Notes: a model not told the origin generated them from the letters alone. A stretch of DNA of 64,000 bases from Dillenia suffruticosa (GCA_033439265.1 JAVTVX010000005.1:4660001-4724000); one strand, 5' to 3'. Shown: positions 12,965-25,437, numbered from the stretch's first letter. Numbers and translations are program-made.

Positions 12965-13643
12965 TTAGAATACTAATTCATTATTCTTAAAATAATGGAA
13001 ATTTCCTATTTTATTCCCATTAAATATATACTTTCATTTGGAAAGTCACTATTTTTCTATGTAAAAAAAAAAAAAAAATAACCCAGACAAAAGTGCATTC
13101 TTCCTATTTTCCTGAAAAGAATTTGATAATTATTTACTACTTTCCCAATACCTAAACTTATTTTATGGAAGTATTGTAAATGCATGCTTGGTATTAGGGT
13201 ATAATTTTTATAGTAAAAAAAAATCAATAATTTAAATAACAAAATTTGACATAGTACAATTTTCATAGTAAAATCAATAAGGGCACAACAACACAAATTT
13301 TCTACTTTGTTCACAGTAGATATATAAAATTTTCCAAAGAGTTTCAATGTAAAAGAACCAAAAAAAAAAAAAAAAAAAATCCATGAAAAGAATTTATAAC
13401 TATTTTCTACTTCCCGTCTGTCATGATAACTATATATATTTTATCAAAATAATGAATAATTTTGTTGTTTAATTAATTAACTTATTTATAATTAGTATAT
13501 AAGGTGCTCGCCAATCTCGCTTCCATGGCAATCTTGCTCGTACAAAAATCATTTTACCATCATTCATGAAAAATCTGAAGAATTTTTTTTTTTTAAAGAA
13601 TTCTATATTTAACTTTGATTCGTGGACTTCTAGCTTTCCCTCT
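12965..13643. other. AT-rich spacer, no gene
   Basis: Poly-A/T runs and low-complexity sequence. Parts recur near 16.1-16.5 kb and 24.3-24.6 kb as flanks of the duplicated peptide-gene unit. ORFs here carry no protein features. Confidence 0.4.
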
Positions 13644-13936
13644 CCGGCAGCAGCGGCGTGACGTGGGGATCGAGGCCCTATGTCCTCATCATCGAATGGT
13701 GAGGCTCGCCCGCGAGCTAAATAGGCCGGTGGCGGGGGGGAGACCACCATGGCGGCGGGGTGGCCGCCACCGCCAGGAGGCTAAGGGCTGCTGGACAGCA
13801 GCCATGGCGACGCGAGGTGAAGTTGGGGCTTGAAGCCCCAACTCTTCTCTCAGATAGGGCTGAGTCAATAGACCACGTGGGCTGATGAGTCAGCACCTGA
13901 GGACTGACTTGGCAGCCCACGTGGCTGCTCAGTCAT
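13644..13936. repeat. GC-rich module M1 with CACGTG hairpin
   Basis: A GC-rich block starting CGGCAGCAGCGGCGTGACG, repeated in the window at 22909, 25136, 44690 and 54315. Near its end, CCACGTGGGCTG (13873-13884) and CAGCCCACGTGG (13913-13924) form a perfect 12-bp inverted repeat. It lies on the 3' side of a peptide gene, as do three of the other copies, so it was carried along in segmental duplications. ORFs in several frames differ between copies by frameshifts, so I do not call a protein. Origin unknown: a transposon end or captured sequence is possible. Confidence 0.65.
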
Positions 13937-14485
13937 CATGCAAATTAAAAACAATAAAAATATTTATATTTTTTAAAATTTTTTGTGGTAAATCTTAGGA
14001 ATATTAATGTTTGGAAAACATTTTCAAAAGAAAGATATTGTTTTGAGTGTATCCAAAAGTCAACATTTGAATATAAAGGGCAAAAAGAATCATGTAGGGT
14101 GTTGAGTTGGCTTTTGTTGGTCTTCCTCTGTTTTGCTGTTCTTGGCTTTTCTGTGTCAATCTATAAAAAGGAATTTTTCCTAAGCTTAAATCAATTTTTA
14201 TGGCAAAATCAAAACCCTAAAACATAGAAATTACAAGTTGCATATTCAGAAGAAATATACCATTTTGACTGGGTTTAACTTATTCCATCATTCTGGTGTG
14301 GGAGTTTAAGGTTTAGAGTTTTATGTTCTTCCCATTGCCAGCCAACAGATAAAACGAAAACGATAAATGAGAAATAAGCATAAAGAGCAAAATTTGGTCT
14401 TATTGTATGAGTACATCCAAAGGTATGTTTCCTCAAAAAATGAAGGCTTAGGGCTAACAACATGGGGCTCTGATAGGCATTGCAA

Positions 14486-14845
14486 CTACTCCTCCTTGCA
14501 CCTGTAGAGGCAGGAGCCATTGTAACATTCTACACTGATTAATTGCTTACAAGCAGGAGGGATATTGGAAGGAGGATTAACACACATCTTGATGTTCTGG
14601 TTGCATTGTCCTTTGATAAAGATCCTGACTGACTCGTTGGGCACAATCTCTGGACTCTCTACTGCTTCGTTTGCCTCACTGCTCAACTTTAAACCCCAAC
14701 CAAATCCATATTCTTTTTGTCATTTCATTTACGTCAAAAGACACTAAAAATAATTAATAATTATACTATAATTTTCTTAGTAAAATCATTAAGGCACATG
14801 GCAAAATTTTGTGAATATGCAATATGTTTTTAAACTCTGTCTAGC

Positions 14846-14909
<64 letters not shown>

Positions 14910-14972
14910 ATTTGATGCCCCTGATAAAATCAGGGCGAAAAAGTCGAACTTGATGAAGTGAAGTTTCTCCAT
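14486..14972 (-). pseudogene. Cysteine-rich peptide gene with both splice sites lost (copy 3)
   Basis: Exon 1 (about 14912-14972) reads MEKLHFIKFDFFALILSGAS and exon 2 (14486-14694) is fully open, with cysteines spaced C-x6-C-x10-C-x7-C-x4-C-x3-C and ending YRCKEE. The donor that is GTAAGT in sister copies is here ATAAAC, and the acceptor CAG is changed to GGG, so the standard intron cannot be removed. The intron beside the dead donor contains a (GA)n run grown to about 58 bp. No TATAAATA was noted at the usual distance. Most likely non-functional, though the mature-peptide exon itself has no stop. Confidence 0.7.
14847..14904. repeat. (GA)n microsatellite, about 58 bp
   Basis: An uninterrupted GA repeat at the position where sister genes have a short CU tract just after the 5' splice site (minus strand). 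It was probably expanded by slippage after the splice site decayed. Confidence 0.95.
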
Positions 14973-15039
14973 TGCTTGGAATGACTTTGTTATGGAGTAG
15001 TGTATTATATTCTTTGTTGGGATTTGCATGCATATATAT

Positions 15040-17116
15040 ATATATATATTTATATATTTGATTTAGGCTTGTGGAAAAATTTTAATAATTTTATTAAGCG
15101 GGCATAAATTGATCAATGTTATAAACCCTAAGGAATTTGAATGTTTGAAAGATATGTATGATACTGATATTATTATTAGCGGCATCTTTTTATATATGTT
15201 AAGTTATTTTACTCCAAATATTACAAAATTGAAATATCATATATATTTGAGAGAATATTTGATTAGTTTAACTTTATATCTTTTCATTTATGTACACACT
15301 CCAATTTATATAAATATTCATTTTGTTCAATGTATTGTATATACACAAAAAGCAATAAGATCATTCTCCGTAAAATTATTCTCTCAATATTTTATTACCT
15401 TCTTTGAGTTTGTTATATATTCCGAATTCCATAACAATCAGTTGATTATATTTTATATTAGCTTTATTTTGTTACAAAATATTACATTTATATAATGATG
15501 ATTTAATTATGAAGAAGTCACATTTTGAATTAATCAATGGTTTAAGCAATAATATAAATAAGTTATTTAATATAAATATGGAAACTTGTAAAAAAAATAC
15601 TATTCAAACAATAAATTAAGGTAACATATTTTTTTTGGTTGCTAGTTTATAAGAAATGGGATCACGAGGAAGGTTAACCTAAGATTTAATCATGTATTAA
15701 GAAAGTCGCGTATTAGGTTTCCGCAGCATCCTTACATAGAGTAGGGCACCACTCATGTATTAACCTAAGACTTGTATTATTGGTTGAGGAGAAGAAATGT
15801 CACTAAAATTTGGACATTGAGGTGCCACTACAAAAAAACATGATTTTAGTTACGGATTTTCGCAATTGAATTTAATCATTTATAAAAGAGAAAAAAAGTG
15901 AATCCTGTCTTATGCAACAAACAAAAGCATTTAATTATTTTAGATATGAATATGCTTTTTTCTTTATCTTTTTCCCTTAATAATCTGTATAGAATAGCTT
16001 TGTGATTCATAGTATTTATAGGCATTAGTCAACCAGAATTTTAGATATGAATATGCAAAGTTAAATGCAATTAATCAGAATAGTAATTAATTATTCTTAA
16101 AACAATGGAAATTTCCTATTTCATTCGCATTGGATATATACTTTCTTAGTAAAATCATTAAGGGCACAATGGCATCAACTAAATTTTTAATTAAAAAATG
16201 GGCATTGTTCCTATTTTTCTGAAAAGAATTTATAACTATTTTCTACTCCCCATTTGTCATGATAACTATATATATATTTTATCAGAATAGTGAATCATTT
16301 TGTTAATTAATTAAATAATTTATTTATAATTAGTATATAAGACGATCATCAATCTCGCTTACATAGCAATCTTGCTCGCACAATAATCATTTTACCATCA
16401 TGTTTGAAAAATCTGGAGATTTTTTTCTTTTTTAAAAAAGAATTCTATATTTCACTTTAATTCGTGGGCTTCACTTTAATAATTTCATTTCTAGGTAATT
16501 TTTTGTATATTTTATTATAAATTATTTATGGTGATCCTTTGTTAAATGGACATAAATTATCGGTGGGTTATATTTCATATTAAATTTATATTATTAGAAA
16601 ATATTATATTTATATAATGATAATTAAATTACAAAGAAGTTATAATTTGAATTAATGAATGGTTTAAGATATTGAACATGACTATTTTGACTATTTGTTT
16701 TAGGCACATGATGGTAATGCTATACAATATGGCAAGTTTCTTTTTATAATTACAAAATAAATTGGAGTTACAAAATCTATTTATTTATATACTGAGAGTA
16801 CATTTGATGGTTTTTATATGGTATTTTCTATACAAATTCACAAACACATGTATATATTTTATAGTGAAAAGTCAAAAATATCCTTTAAATTTTGTCTCAA
16901 GTACAAATAGCCACTTAAATTTACAAAAATATAAAAACCTCATCAATTATAAAAATATCTAAAGATGCCCATTCGTCGACAAATCACCTATTCTTAATAT
17001 TCAAATAATATAATAATATTAAAATAAATTATTTTTTTCATTAAAAATTTAGAGCAAGAAAAAGAAAAATTGTTATAAATTAAAGAGAATACTAAAAATA
17101 AAAATAGAGAGAGACA
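15040..17116. other. AT-rich spacer with relics of the peptide-gene unit
   Basis: Stretches at 15560-15760 and 15890-16400 match flanks of copies 1 and 2 (11.5-12.1 kb and 12.8-13.5 kb). A broken exon 1 remnant (ATGCAACAAACAAAAGCAT, plus strand) is near 15910-15935. A truncated CACTA end lies at 15832. The ORFs at 15109-15495 and 16762-16962 are AT-driven and not credible genes. Confidence 0.4.
15832..15871. mobile_element. Truncated CACTA terminal fragment
   Basis: About 40 bp beginning CACTACAAAAAAACATG with one TTACGGATTTTCGC-like subterminal unit, then an abrupt return to sequence that parallels the flank of copy 1. It is a leftover of a CACTA insertion removed by deletion. Confidence 0.55.
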
Positions 17117-17718
17117 AAAAGAGCAATTTCTTACTCTTTTATATGTATTCACTATCAGAAAACACGGTATCAGTGATGAAAAATTATCGACGGATTTTTT
17201 TCCTTCGGTAATAGGGACGAAATTGCGACGGATTACCGACGGATTAACGACAGATAATATTACTTATTTTTTATATTTTTTAATTTTTTAAATTTAAATT
17301 TAAATTTTATTTTGTAGATGGATAATATTAATTTATTTTTTAAAATTTTTTATTATTTTATTTTAAGCTAAAATAAAATTATTTCATTATTTTATAAAAA
17401 ATTATATTTTTATATTATTTTATTATTATTAAAAATTTTTAATTTTATATTTTTTTATTATTATCAAAAAATTATAGTTTTTTAATTTTTTAATTCTTTT
17501 AATTTTAATTTTAATTTTATTTTATTTTGTCAAAAAATAATATTATTTTATTATTTTAAGATTTTTATTATTTTATTATTTTATTTTAAGCTTAAACCTT
17601 ATTATTTTATTATTTTATTATTTTATAATAAATTATCAATTTATATTATTTTATTATTAATAAAAAATATGAAATAAAGATAATAAATAAAAAAAAGAGT
17701 ATAGATATAAAGGTAAGT

Positions 17719-17772
17719 TTGGTCTCGTGATTTTGTTTCTTATTGTTTTTCACGTGTCTCAGGTTCAATCCA
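17719..17772 (+). other. tRNA-like segment in E2 (first)
   Basis: TTTGGTCTCGTGATTTTG (A-box-like) followed by AGGTTCAATCC (B-box-like) about 42 nt later. Weaker than the other examples but in the same relative place. Confidence 0.35.
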
Positions 17773-18061
17773 AGACCCAAGTCGGAGACATATTGAAGGC
17801 ATTTTACACGGATTAGCGACGGATTTTTTTTATTTTTTATAATTTTTTTATTTTTATAATTTTATAATTTTATTTAATAATTTAATAATTTAATTTAATT
17901 TTTTAATTTTTTTAAATTTTTTATTATTTTATAATAAATTATACTTTTATATTATTTTTATATTGTTAAAAAATTATAATTTTATATTATTTTATTATTG
18001 TTAAAAATATGATATAAAGATTATAAGTAAAAAAAAAAGAATTATGATTAAATAAGAAAGA

Positions 18062-18115
18062 TGGTCTGGTGGTTGGCTTGCTCACATTGTTTTCCTTGTA
18101 CAGGGGTTTGAATCT
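18062..18115 (+). other. tRNA-like segment in E2 (second)
   Basis: TGGTCTGGTGGTTGGCTTG followed about 40 nt later by GGGTTTGAATCTC. Close in sequence to the segments in E1 and E3. Confidence 0.4.
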
Positions 18116-18651
18116 CACCGATGGCAAGTTGAGGGAATTTTCAAAAATTAAAGAAGAGCTGGTGGGCGAGTCAGGCCAGGCCAGGCAGTGAGTACAGAAA
18201 AAATCCGTCGCTCATACCCTTCAGCGATGGATTTTTCCATCGCTGAAGGCCTGTTTTTGGTAGTGATCGAAAGGGAGTATTTATATAAATCGGGATGTGT
18301 ATATAAATAGAAGGTTCTAAACTCCAGTATTCTCCCAAATATGTAATATTTCCATATTATGATGTTGACATATAAAGATACCATTAATAGCAATAGTGGT
18401 ATCATGTGTATTCTTATAAAATATTTACCTTCCATATATCGAACATCTACCCAAAATTTCAAGTGTTTATAACATTCCCCATTAGATATCCATTATATAG
18501 AGAATATATTTCATTAAAATCTTAGTAGAAAAAAACCTGGTGAGAAAAAATCCTAGTGAAAAAAAGGAGTGTATATTCAAAATGTTTGATAATGTATTTA
18601 CTCGCCCTATTGAAAATATCACTTGAGATTTTTGATTCGATACATTTCGAT

Positions 18652-18936
18652 TCATTTCACCAATCTTGTAAAAGTAGTAGTTGGTGGAGATTTTGTAAAT
18701 AAATCTGTTGAATTTTCACTTGATTGGATTTGTTGAATATTTATATCACTATTTTTCTGAAATTCATGAGAGAAAAAGAATTTTAGTGAAATGCGTTTTG
18801 TTCTAGTGCCTTTGATATATCTTTCCTTGAGTTGGGCGATGCATACTGCATTATCTTCACATAAGACTGTCAGTACCTTTTTTCTTGAAGATAAACTGCA
18901 AACTCTTCGTTTGTGATGAATCATAGATCTTAACAA
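18652..18936 (-). pseudogene. copia 1 RNase H fragment
   Basis: A minus-strand ORF containing VLCEDNAVCIAQLKERYIKG and a LFTKS-like end, typical of the C-terminal RNase H region of plant copia polyproteins, where the acidic EDN and the TKS/P end are conserved. Continues the broken polyprotein from 19 kb. Confidence 0.75.
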
Positions 18937-19011
18937 TATACATTCACGACTAATTTCATAAATTGCTAAAAGTTCAGCATGATCAGAGAATATAGCTACT
19001 AATGTTTATTT

Positions 19012-20400
19012 TCATGAAACGTCATGAGATGATGGTACCACCATATGTGAACACATATTCAGTTTGTGAACGAATATTATGAGAATCAGATAAGTATCTG
19101 CATTTACAAAATCAATCAAATTTGTTTTGAAGAGTATAGGAAAATATAGTCCTATGTTTTTCGTACATTGTAGGTAATAAAATATATATTTAACCCATTC
19201 CAATGTTTTCAGGTTGGACAAGAGTTATGTCTCCTAATAAGTTAATGGATAATGATATATCATGCCGTATGTGACTAGCGAGATATATAAATGCTCTGTT
19301 TGCACTTAAATATGACACTTCAGGATAAAAAATCTTCTCATTATTTTCTTGAGGTTTTAAAGAGTCTTTATTTATATCAAGTGACTTTACAATCATTGGG
19401 GTGCTCAATGTATGTCATTTGTTCATATGAAATCATTTTAACACTTCATCTGCATAAGTTGCTTGATACACAAGGATTCCATCTTTTAAATTTTCTATCT
19501 ATAATCAAAAACAAAATTTTATTTTATTTTTTGATATATTTCATATCAAATTCTCTATTAAAGTATTCTACTACTTTCGAGAGCTCTTCAAAAGTCTTAA
19601 TAATATTCAAATTATTAACATATACTATAATAATACCAAAATTATATTCAAATCTTTTTATAAAAATATATGGGCAAATGGGATCATTCTTATATCCCTC
19701 ATTTAACAAATATTCACTAAGTCGGTTATACCATATGCGATCAGATTATTTTAATTTATATAAAGATTTGTTCAATTTGATTGAATAATATTCTTGAGAA
19801 TCGAAATTACATACTTCTGATAGTTTAAGTCCTTCTGGGAATTTTATATAAATGTCATTGTCCAATGGGCTATACTAATAATCTATAACGATATCTATTA
19901 AACGTAAATCGAGTTCCTTTTTGTATTGACAGACTAATTAGAAATCGATAAGTAGTCACATTCACCACGTGAGAGTTTGTTGTATCATAATCAATATCGG
20001 ATCTTTACGAAAATGCTTGTGTAACTAAAGGTACTCATAAATTTACCTTTTTTATTTCGTTTTTACACATAGATCCATTCGTATCGCACTGGTTTTACAC
20101 CAATAGGTGTACGGATTATTGGTTCGAAAACATTTCTTTTGTCCAAGGATTTCAATTCTGTCTCAATTGTATTTTTCCATTTTGGCTAATCACATCTATA
20201 TTTTCATTCCTCAATAGACCTTGGTTCAAAATTTTCATTTTTATTATCAATACTCATTGCTATGTGGTATACAAAATTGTCATCAACATTGACATTATTT
20301 CGGTTCCATATTTCTACTGTCATAATATAATTTATTGAGATTTCATGATTATCAATATTTTCAAGTATTTGATGTTCTTCTGGAATATTATCCATGGTTG
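19012..20400 (-). pseudogene. copia 1 reverse transcriptase remnants
   Basis: Three overlapping minus-strand ORF pieces (19012-19408, 19524-19709, 20204-20395). The middle one reads GIIIVYVNNLNII, the RT palm motif with both catalytic aspartates of YVDD changed to asparagine. Downstream pieces match the RT connection region. Frameshifts separate them; no activity is expected. Confidence 0.75.
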
Positions 20401-20749
20401 GTATATCTTTGGGACATGCAATATTTTCGTTTAAACCATCTAATTTCTTTACTAATTTTCTATTTTGAGAATTTTATCTTTGAAATCAATCGGTGTACCA
20501 CGTTTTGTGCGCACTATAAACACATTAACAATGTTATGCTATCCTTCATGGACATCAATTTTAATATAAGCATTAGCAGTTGTAACATGTGAACAAGTCA
20601 TTTTTTTATGGTCAGTAAATACGTTTGACAACTGATTTGTTAAACTTTATAAACGAATTATCTTTTGAACTTTTAGTTCATATTGTTTTGTTCGAAAGTT
20701 AAGATAAGATAATGATGATTCATTTCAATTGATTTTATTTTTAGACTGT

Positions 20750-21990
20750 TTATTCTTTTCTTCTCCTAATATTGGGAAATAGATTTGTCAAAATAACAAT
20801 CAACAAAGTGTGCTGTAGACAAATCTTCTGCCATAGGTTCAAAATATTTAATAATCGATAAAAATTCATACCCAATGTATATCCCCGATCGCCTTTGTGA
20901 TCCCATTTTAGTTCGTTGTGGTGGAGTAATAGAGATACTGCACATCCAAAAATTCTCAAATGAGAGATATTTGGTTTCTGAAGATGAATCAAATGTAATG
21001 TGAAAAAATCATTATCACTTATTGGTCGGATATGAATAAGTGCTGCTACGTGTAAAACAACATATCCCCAAGCAGAAATTGATAATTTTGCTCTTATAAG
21101 CAATGGTCTTGTAATCAATTAAATGCATTTAATGAGTGATTCTGATATATCATTTTGAGTGTGAACATATACTACATGATATTCTACACTTATCCCAATA
21201 GACATATAATATTTATCAAAATTTTGGAATGTAAATTTATTAATATTATCAAAACGAATTTTCTTGATCGGATAATCTAGAAAATGTGCTCATAATTTAA
21301 TTAACTATATAAATAATCTCGCAAATATCGAGTTGTGAGTTGATAATAATAATACATATGATCACCTGGTTGATGCATCAATCAAAACCATAAAATATTT
21401 GAATGGTTCATATGGTGGGTGTATAGACACAAATATTTTCGTGCATTTGTTCAAAAAATTCAAAAAGCTCATAATTTATTTTAACTCGTGATGATCTCAC
21501 AATTAATTTGTTTTGAGAGCAAATAATACAAATAAATTCATTGGATTGAAAAATGTCCATATGAATCATTTATAATTTTTTGCATCATTATTGATCCGGG
21601 ATGATCCAATCAATCATATCAAATAATAAAATCATTTAACTTAGTAAACTTTTGTTTACTATTGCATATGCTTCTCTTGTATTATTATGTGTAATACAAA
21701 TCATAAGAGTATGCCGGTAATTTTTCTAATATTTTTTTATCTCCTAAAATTATATTCGTAATATGAAAGTACTCAATATTTTCTTCACTTATTGTCTCAA
21801 TATGATACCCATTTCTACGGATATTTTTAAAACTCAATAAATTTCCTTGAGATCTGGGAGAGTACAATATTTCACCAATTTCAAATTTAGTTCCTCTAGG
21901 CAAGAATATATTAATTCTTCCGGAACCTTCTATCAATTTTGTACTATCAGATATGATATTAACATTGGTCTCTTGCATTATAAATTTCAA
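20750..21990 (-). pseudogene. copia 1 pre-integrase and integrase remnants
   Basis: ORF 21685-21990 reads LYSPRSQGNLLSFKNIRRNG, the GAG-pre-integrase region of copia elements. ORF 20750-21118 contains GYVVLHVAALIHIRP and FGCAVSLLL, which resemble the integrase C-terminal part. The core between is broken by stops. Confidence 0.7.
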
Positions 21991-22256
21991 AAAAATATAT
22001 TTCTTTTTAACACTTCCATCGCCAATTAAGTCGTTAAACTTTCCTTCGGGATATATATTTGTGATCTATTGGAGTTTTTAATTAATTTCGTACTACCACT
22101 TATGATATCAACCGTTGTTTCTTTTAATTTCGAGCAGGAGAAGTAATTATTATTATATATATCGCAATATTATCAATGAGATATTCATCTTTCTTACCTT
22201 TTATTCATTTCAGAATATTCTCAAAACCTTTTGAAAACTTATATTGTTTTTTCTCA

Positions 22257-22637
22257 TCATTGTTGTCCCACTCCTGGTGATAATGAATTTGTATGATCAC
22301 TTCTAGTGATTTGATAAATTTGCATAACCATGACAATCATTACAATCACAACATCTTTCATATAACAATATTCAATCATATTCGTTTCAAGAAATAGACT
22401 AAAACCAGTAGTTCGAGTTTCATAATTTTCATCAATAATTTTTTGTTCAACCACAATGGGACATAAACTCAATTTGGAATATTTTGAATTCTCTTTTCCA
22501 ATATTGCTATTGCAGGAACAAATTTGGGACATGAAAAGTGAAGAATTTTCGAATATATCTTTTTTAATAATATTTTCTCTATAGAACTTTTTCAACATAA
22601 AAATAACCATTTTCAAGTGGTTATATTTTTCTATCAT
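22257..22637 (-). pseudogene. copia 1 Gag remnant
   Basis: Contains MLKKFYRENIIKKDIF and ETRTTGFSLFLETNMIEY, resembling the C-terminal half of plant copia Gag before the zinc knuckle. The knuckle itself is not intact. It lies directly upstream, in element orientation, of the pre-integrase remnant. Confidence 0.6.
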
Positions 22638-22908
22638 TATTATGCCTTTAAATTATTTTAATGGTATTTTCAAGACCTATTTCATCTAGATGTATTTCAG
22701 CATCTAACATCCATAATAAATAATTTTTTTTCCATAATATCAAAAGTCACAAATTTGAGTTTCGTAAAGTACAACATTATCAACTGTAACAAGTAAAGAG
22801 AAAATAAATAATACATTTATAAAATATATATATATTTTAATGAAAACTTGTTGATTAAATACGTGGTATTATTACACCAAATCTGTAACTTATAATAAAC
22901 CTTTAGAC

Positions 22909-23122
22909 CAATAGCCCGTGGAGGGAGGCCACCATGGTGGCGGGTATGGGCTGCCACCACTAGGGGACCAAGGGCTGCTGGACTGCATCGCGCGGTGCAA
23001 GGCCAATTTGGGGCTTGAAGCCCAAACTCTTCCCTCAGCTAGGGCTAAGTCAACAGACCACGCAGGCAAATGAGCCAGCACTTGAGGGCTGACTTGGCAG
23101 TCCACATAGCTGCTGAATAATC
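22909..23122. repeat. GC-rich module M2 (truncated)
   Basis: Copy of the module at 13644, lacking its first part. It joins directly to the truncated copia 1 at about 22908. The hairpin region is partly decayed (CCACATAGCTGCTG at the right end). Confidence 0.6.
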
Positions 23123-23650
23123 CTGAAAATTTTAAAAAATATAAATTATATATTTTTAATTTTTTGTGGTAAATCTGAGGAAAATTATTGTTTGAAAAAT
23201 ATTTTTAAAAGAAAAATCCAAAAGTCAAATAGTTGAGTATAAAGGGTAAAAAGAATCATGTAGTGTTGACTTGGCTTTTGTTGGTCTTCTTGTGTTTTAC
23301 TGTTCTTGGCATTTCTGTTTCAATCTATAAAGAGACGGCAGCAATTAGGTTAATTTTCAGAAGGAACTTTTTCTAAGATGAAATCAAATTTTAGGGTAAG
23401 GTCAAAACCCTAAATATACTATTTTGGCTACGTTTAACTTAATCAATCATTCTGAGTTTTATGTTCTTCTATTGCTGGCCAACAGAAAATAAAAAGAAAA
23501 AAAAATAAAAACAAAAAAGGAATACAATAATGGGAAAATAAGCATAAAGAGAAAAATCTGATATCATGGTTTGAGTACATCCAATGATAATTTTCCTCAA
23601 AAATGTGGGGTTAGGGCTAACATCTATGGGGTTATCAATAGGCGTTGCAA

Positions 23651-24156
23651 CTACTCCTCTTTGCAACTGTAGATGCATGAGCCATTGTAACATTCTACAC
23701 CGATTATTTCCTTACAATCAAGAGGAATATTGGAAGGAGGATTAACACACATATTGATGTCCTGGTTGCATAGTCCTTTGACAATGATCCTCACTGACTC
23801 ATTGGGCACAATCTTTGGACTCTGCACTGCTTCGCTTGCCTCACCGCTAAACATTAAACCTGCAACCAAATCCATATTCCTTTTATAATTTCATTTATGT
23901 CAAAATCCATATTTCTTAGTAAAATCATTACGGCACATGACAAAATATTTGAAAATGCAATGTCTTTAAAGTCTGTCAAGCATATGAGAGAGGGAGAGAG
24001 CTGATAGGGCATAAATTAGTATAATAATTGTGATTGACTTTTTTGGTTTTCTTAATCTAATTAAGCATTCAAAAAAGAGAAGAAGAGAGGATTGCCTGTT
24101 GCAACGAGCAAAAGCATTGCGGAAAAAGCCAACTTGATGAAGGGAAGTTTCTCCAT
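23651..24156 (-). CDS. Secreted six-cysteine peptide (copy 4)
   Basis: Exons 24096-24156 and 23651-23859 give an 89-residue precursor. The signal peptide MEKLPFIKLAFSAMLLLVAT is followed, across a phase-1 intron, by a pro-region (GEASEAVQSPKIVPNESVR) and a domain with cysteines C-x6-C-x10-C-x7-C-x4-C-x3-C ending SCKEE. The donor is GC (ACAG|GCAATC), a weaker match than the CAG|GCAAGT of the 30 kb gene; the acceptor is TTGCAG. TATAAATA lies at 24247-24254. Module M2 is on its 3' side, as in copies 3, 5 and 11. No stop or frameshift. Extracellular location follows from the signal peptide; function is unknown. Confidence 0.75.
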
Positions 24157-24246
24157 TGTGTGAAATGACTGCGTTGTGGTGTCTGTATCTGGGGACTTGC
24201 TTTTTCCTTCTTAATAATTTGTACAGAATGGCTTTGTGAATCATAG

Positions 24247-24254
24247 TATTTATA
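24247..24254 (-). promoter_or_regulatory. TATA box of copy 4
   Basis: TATAAATA about 95 bp upstream of the ATG, within the conserved GCTATAAATACTATGA context shared with copies 2 and 10. Confidence 0.6.
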
Positions 24255-24299
24255 GCATTATTCAACCAGAATTTTAGAGATGAATATGGAAAGTTAAAT

Positions 24300-24984
24300 G
24301 CTATTAATTCATTATTCTTAGAACAATGGAAATTTCCTATTTATAGGATTAGTCAACCAAAATTTTAATTATGGGCTTAGTTAATAAGAACAGTAATTCA
24401 TAATTCTTAACAACAATACAAATTTTCTATTTTGTTCATAGTAGATATAGAATTTTTTCTGAAGAGTTCCTATGTAAAAAGAAAAAAAATAAAAAACCAA
24501 TCCAAAAAAGGGCATTGTTCCTATTTTTTCTGAAAAGAATTTATATAATGATAATTAAATTATAAATAAGTTATGATTTGAATCCAATAAATCACTATTT
24601 GTTTCACATATTAACACAAATAAATGTTATAATTTACTTTCACATACTATAGCTCTTTGTAGGCTCATGAGGTAATGCTATACAATATGGTAAAATCTAT
24701 TTATTTATATAGAGTACATTTGATGGTTTTTATATGGTATTCTTTATAGAATTTCACAAACACATGTATACATCTTATAGTGCAAAGTCAAAAATATCCT
24801 TTAAATTTTGGGTCAAATACAATTGACCCCTTAAATTTTCAAAATTATTAAAACGTCCTCATTTATAAAATTATCTAAAATTGCCTGTTCCGTCGACAAA
24901 TCGCCTATTCTTAATATTGAAAATAATAAAATAATATTAAAAATATTAATTTTTTTGTTAAAAAATTAGAGCAAGAAAAAGAAA

Positions 24985-25020
<36 letters not shown>

Positions 25021-25135
25021 CCCTTTCTTCCCAAACCCCACCCAGAACCCCCGGCGCTCTCTCTGTCTCTCTCTAACCTTTCTCTCACCTGTACTCTCCC
25101 ACTCTCAATCTCTTCAACCTCTCTCTCTCTCTCCC
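24300..25135. other. AT-rich spacer ending in a CT-rich tract
   Basis: Sequence shared with the flanks at 42.8 and 44.3-44.6 kb. The end, 24990-25135, is strongly CT-rich and leads into module M3, as it does before M4. Confidence 0.4.
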
Positions 25136-25437
25136 CGGCAGCAGCAGCGTGATGTGGGGATCAAGGCCCTATGGCCTCACCATCGAATGGTGAGGCTCGC
25201 CCGCCAGCAAAATGGGCTGGTGGCGGAGGGTGGCCCCCATGGCCACAGGGTATGGGCTGTTATCACAAGGAGGCCAAGGGCTGCCGGACTGCGTTGCGGG
25301 TGTGGCGTCACGATGCCAAGTTGGTGCTTGAAGCCCCAACTCTTCTCTCAGCTAGGGCTGAGCCAGTAGACCACGCGGGCTGATGAGCCCGCACCTAGGG
25401 CTGACTTGGCAGCCCACGTGGCTGCTGAGTAATCCTT
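25136..25437. repeat. GC-rich module M3
   Basis: Full-length copy of the module at 13644, beginning CGGCAGCAGCAGCGTGATG and ending CAGCCCACGTGGCTGCTG. One arm of the hairpin carries CACGCGGGCTG, so the stem is imperfect here. Confidence 0.65.

Larger units (their letters stand above)
17150..18265. mobile_element. CACTA element E2 inserted in the copia 1 LTR
   Basis: The left end is CACTATCAGAAAACA and the right end is TGTTTTTGGTAGTG, imperfect inverted repeats with 3-bp flanks ATT/ATC. Subterminal GACGGATT-type repeats lie near both ends and the body is AT-rich. The same LTR sequence without an insertion occurs near 39480-39530 in copia 2, so the borders are well supported. The element carries two tRNA-like segments (17719-17772, 18062-18115), each preceded by a similar GATATAAAGATTATAAGTAAA stretch, as if two halves were joined. 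No transposase is encoded. Confidence 0.75.
17117..22908 (-). mobile_element. Decayed Ty1/copia retrotransposon (copia 1)
   Basis: Read on the minus strand, the order is Gag remnant (22257-22637), pre-integrase (21685-21990), integrase remnants (20750-21600), reverse transcriptase (19012-20400), RNase H (18652-18936), then a 3' LTR. The LTR begins at 18473 (TGTTATAAACAC) directly after a purine-rich tract and is interrupted by a CACTA element at 17150-18265. The coding region is broken by many stops and frameshifts, and the RT catalytic box reads YVNN instead of YVDD. The 5' LTR is absent: homology to copia 2 stops at about 22908, where GC-rich module M2 begins. A second partial copy lies at 37321-39680. 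Confidence 0.8.

Noticed and set aside
14841-15029. ORF with long Leu-Ser run
   Set aside because: The run is the (GA)n microsatellite read past a dead splice donor; only the first 20 codons are a real signal exon.
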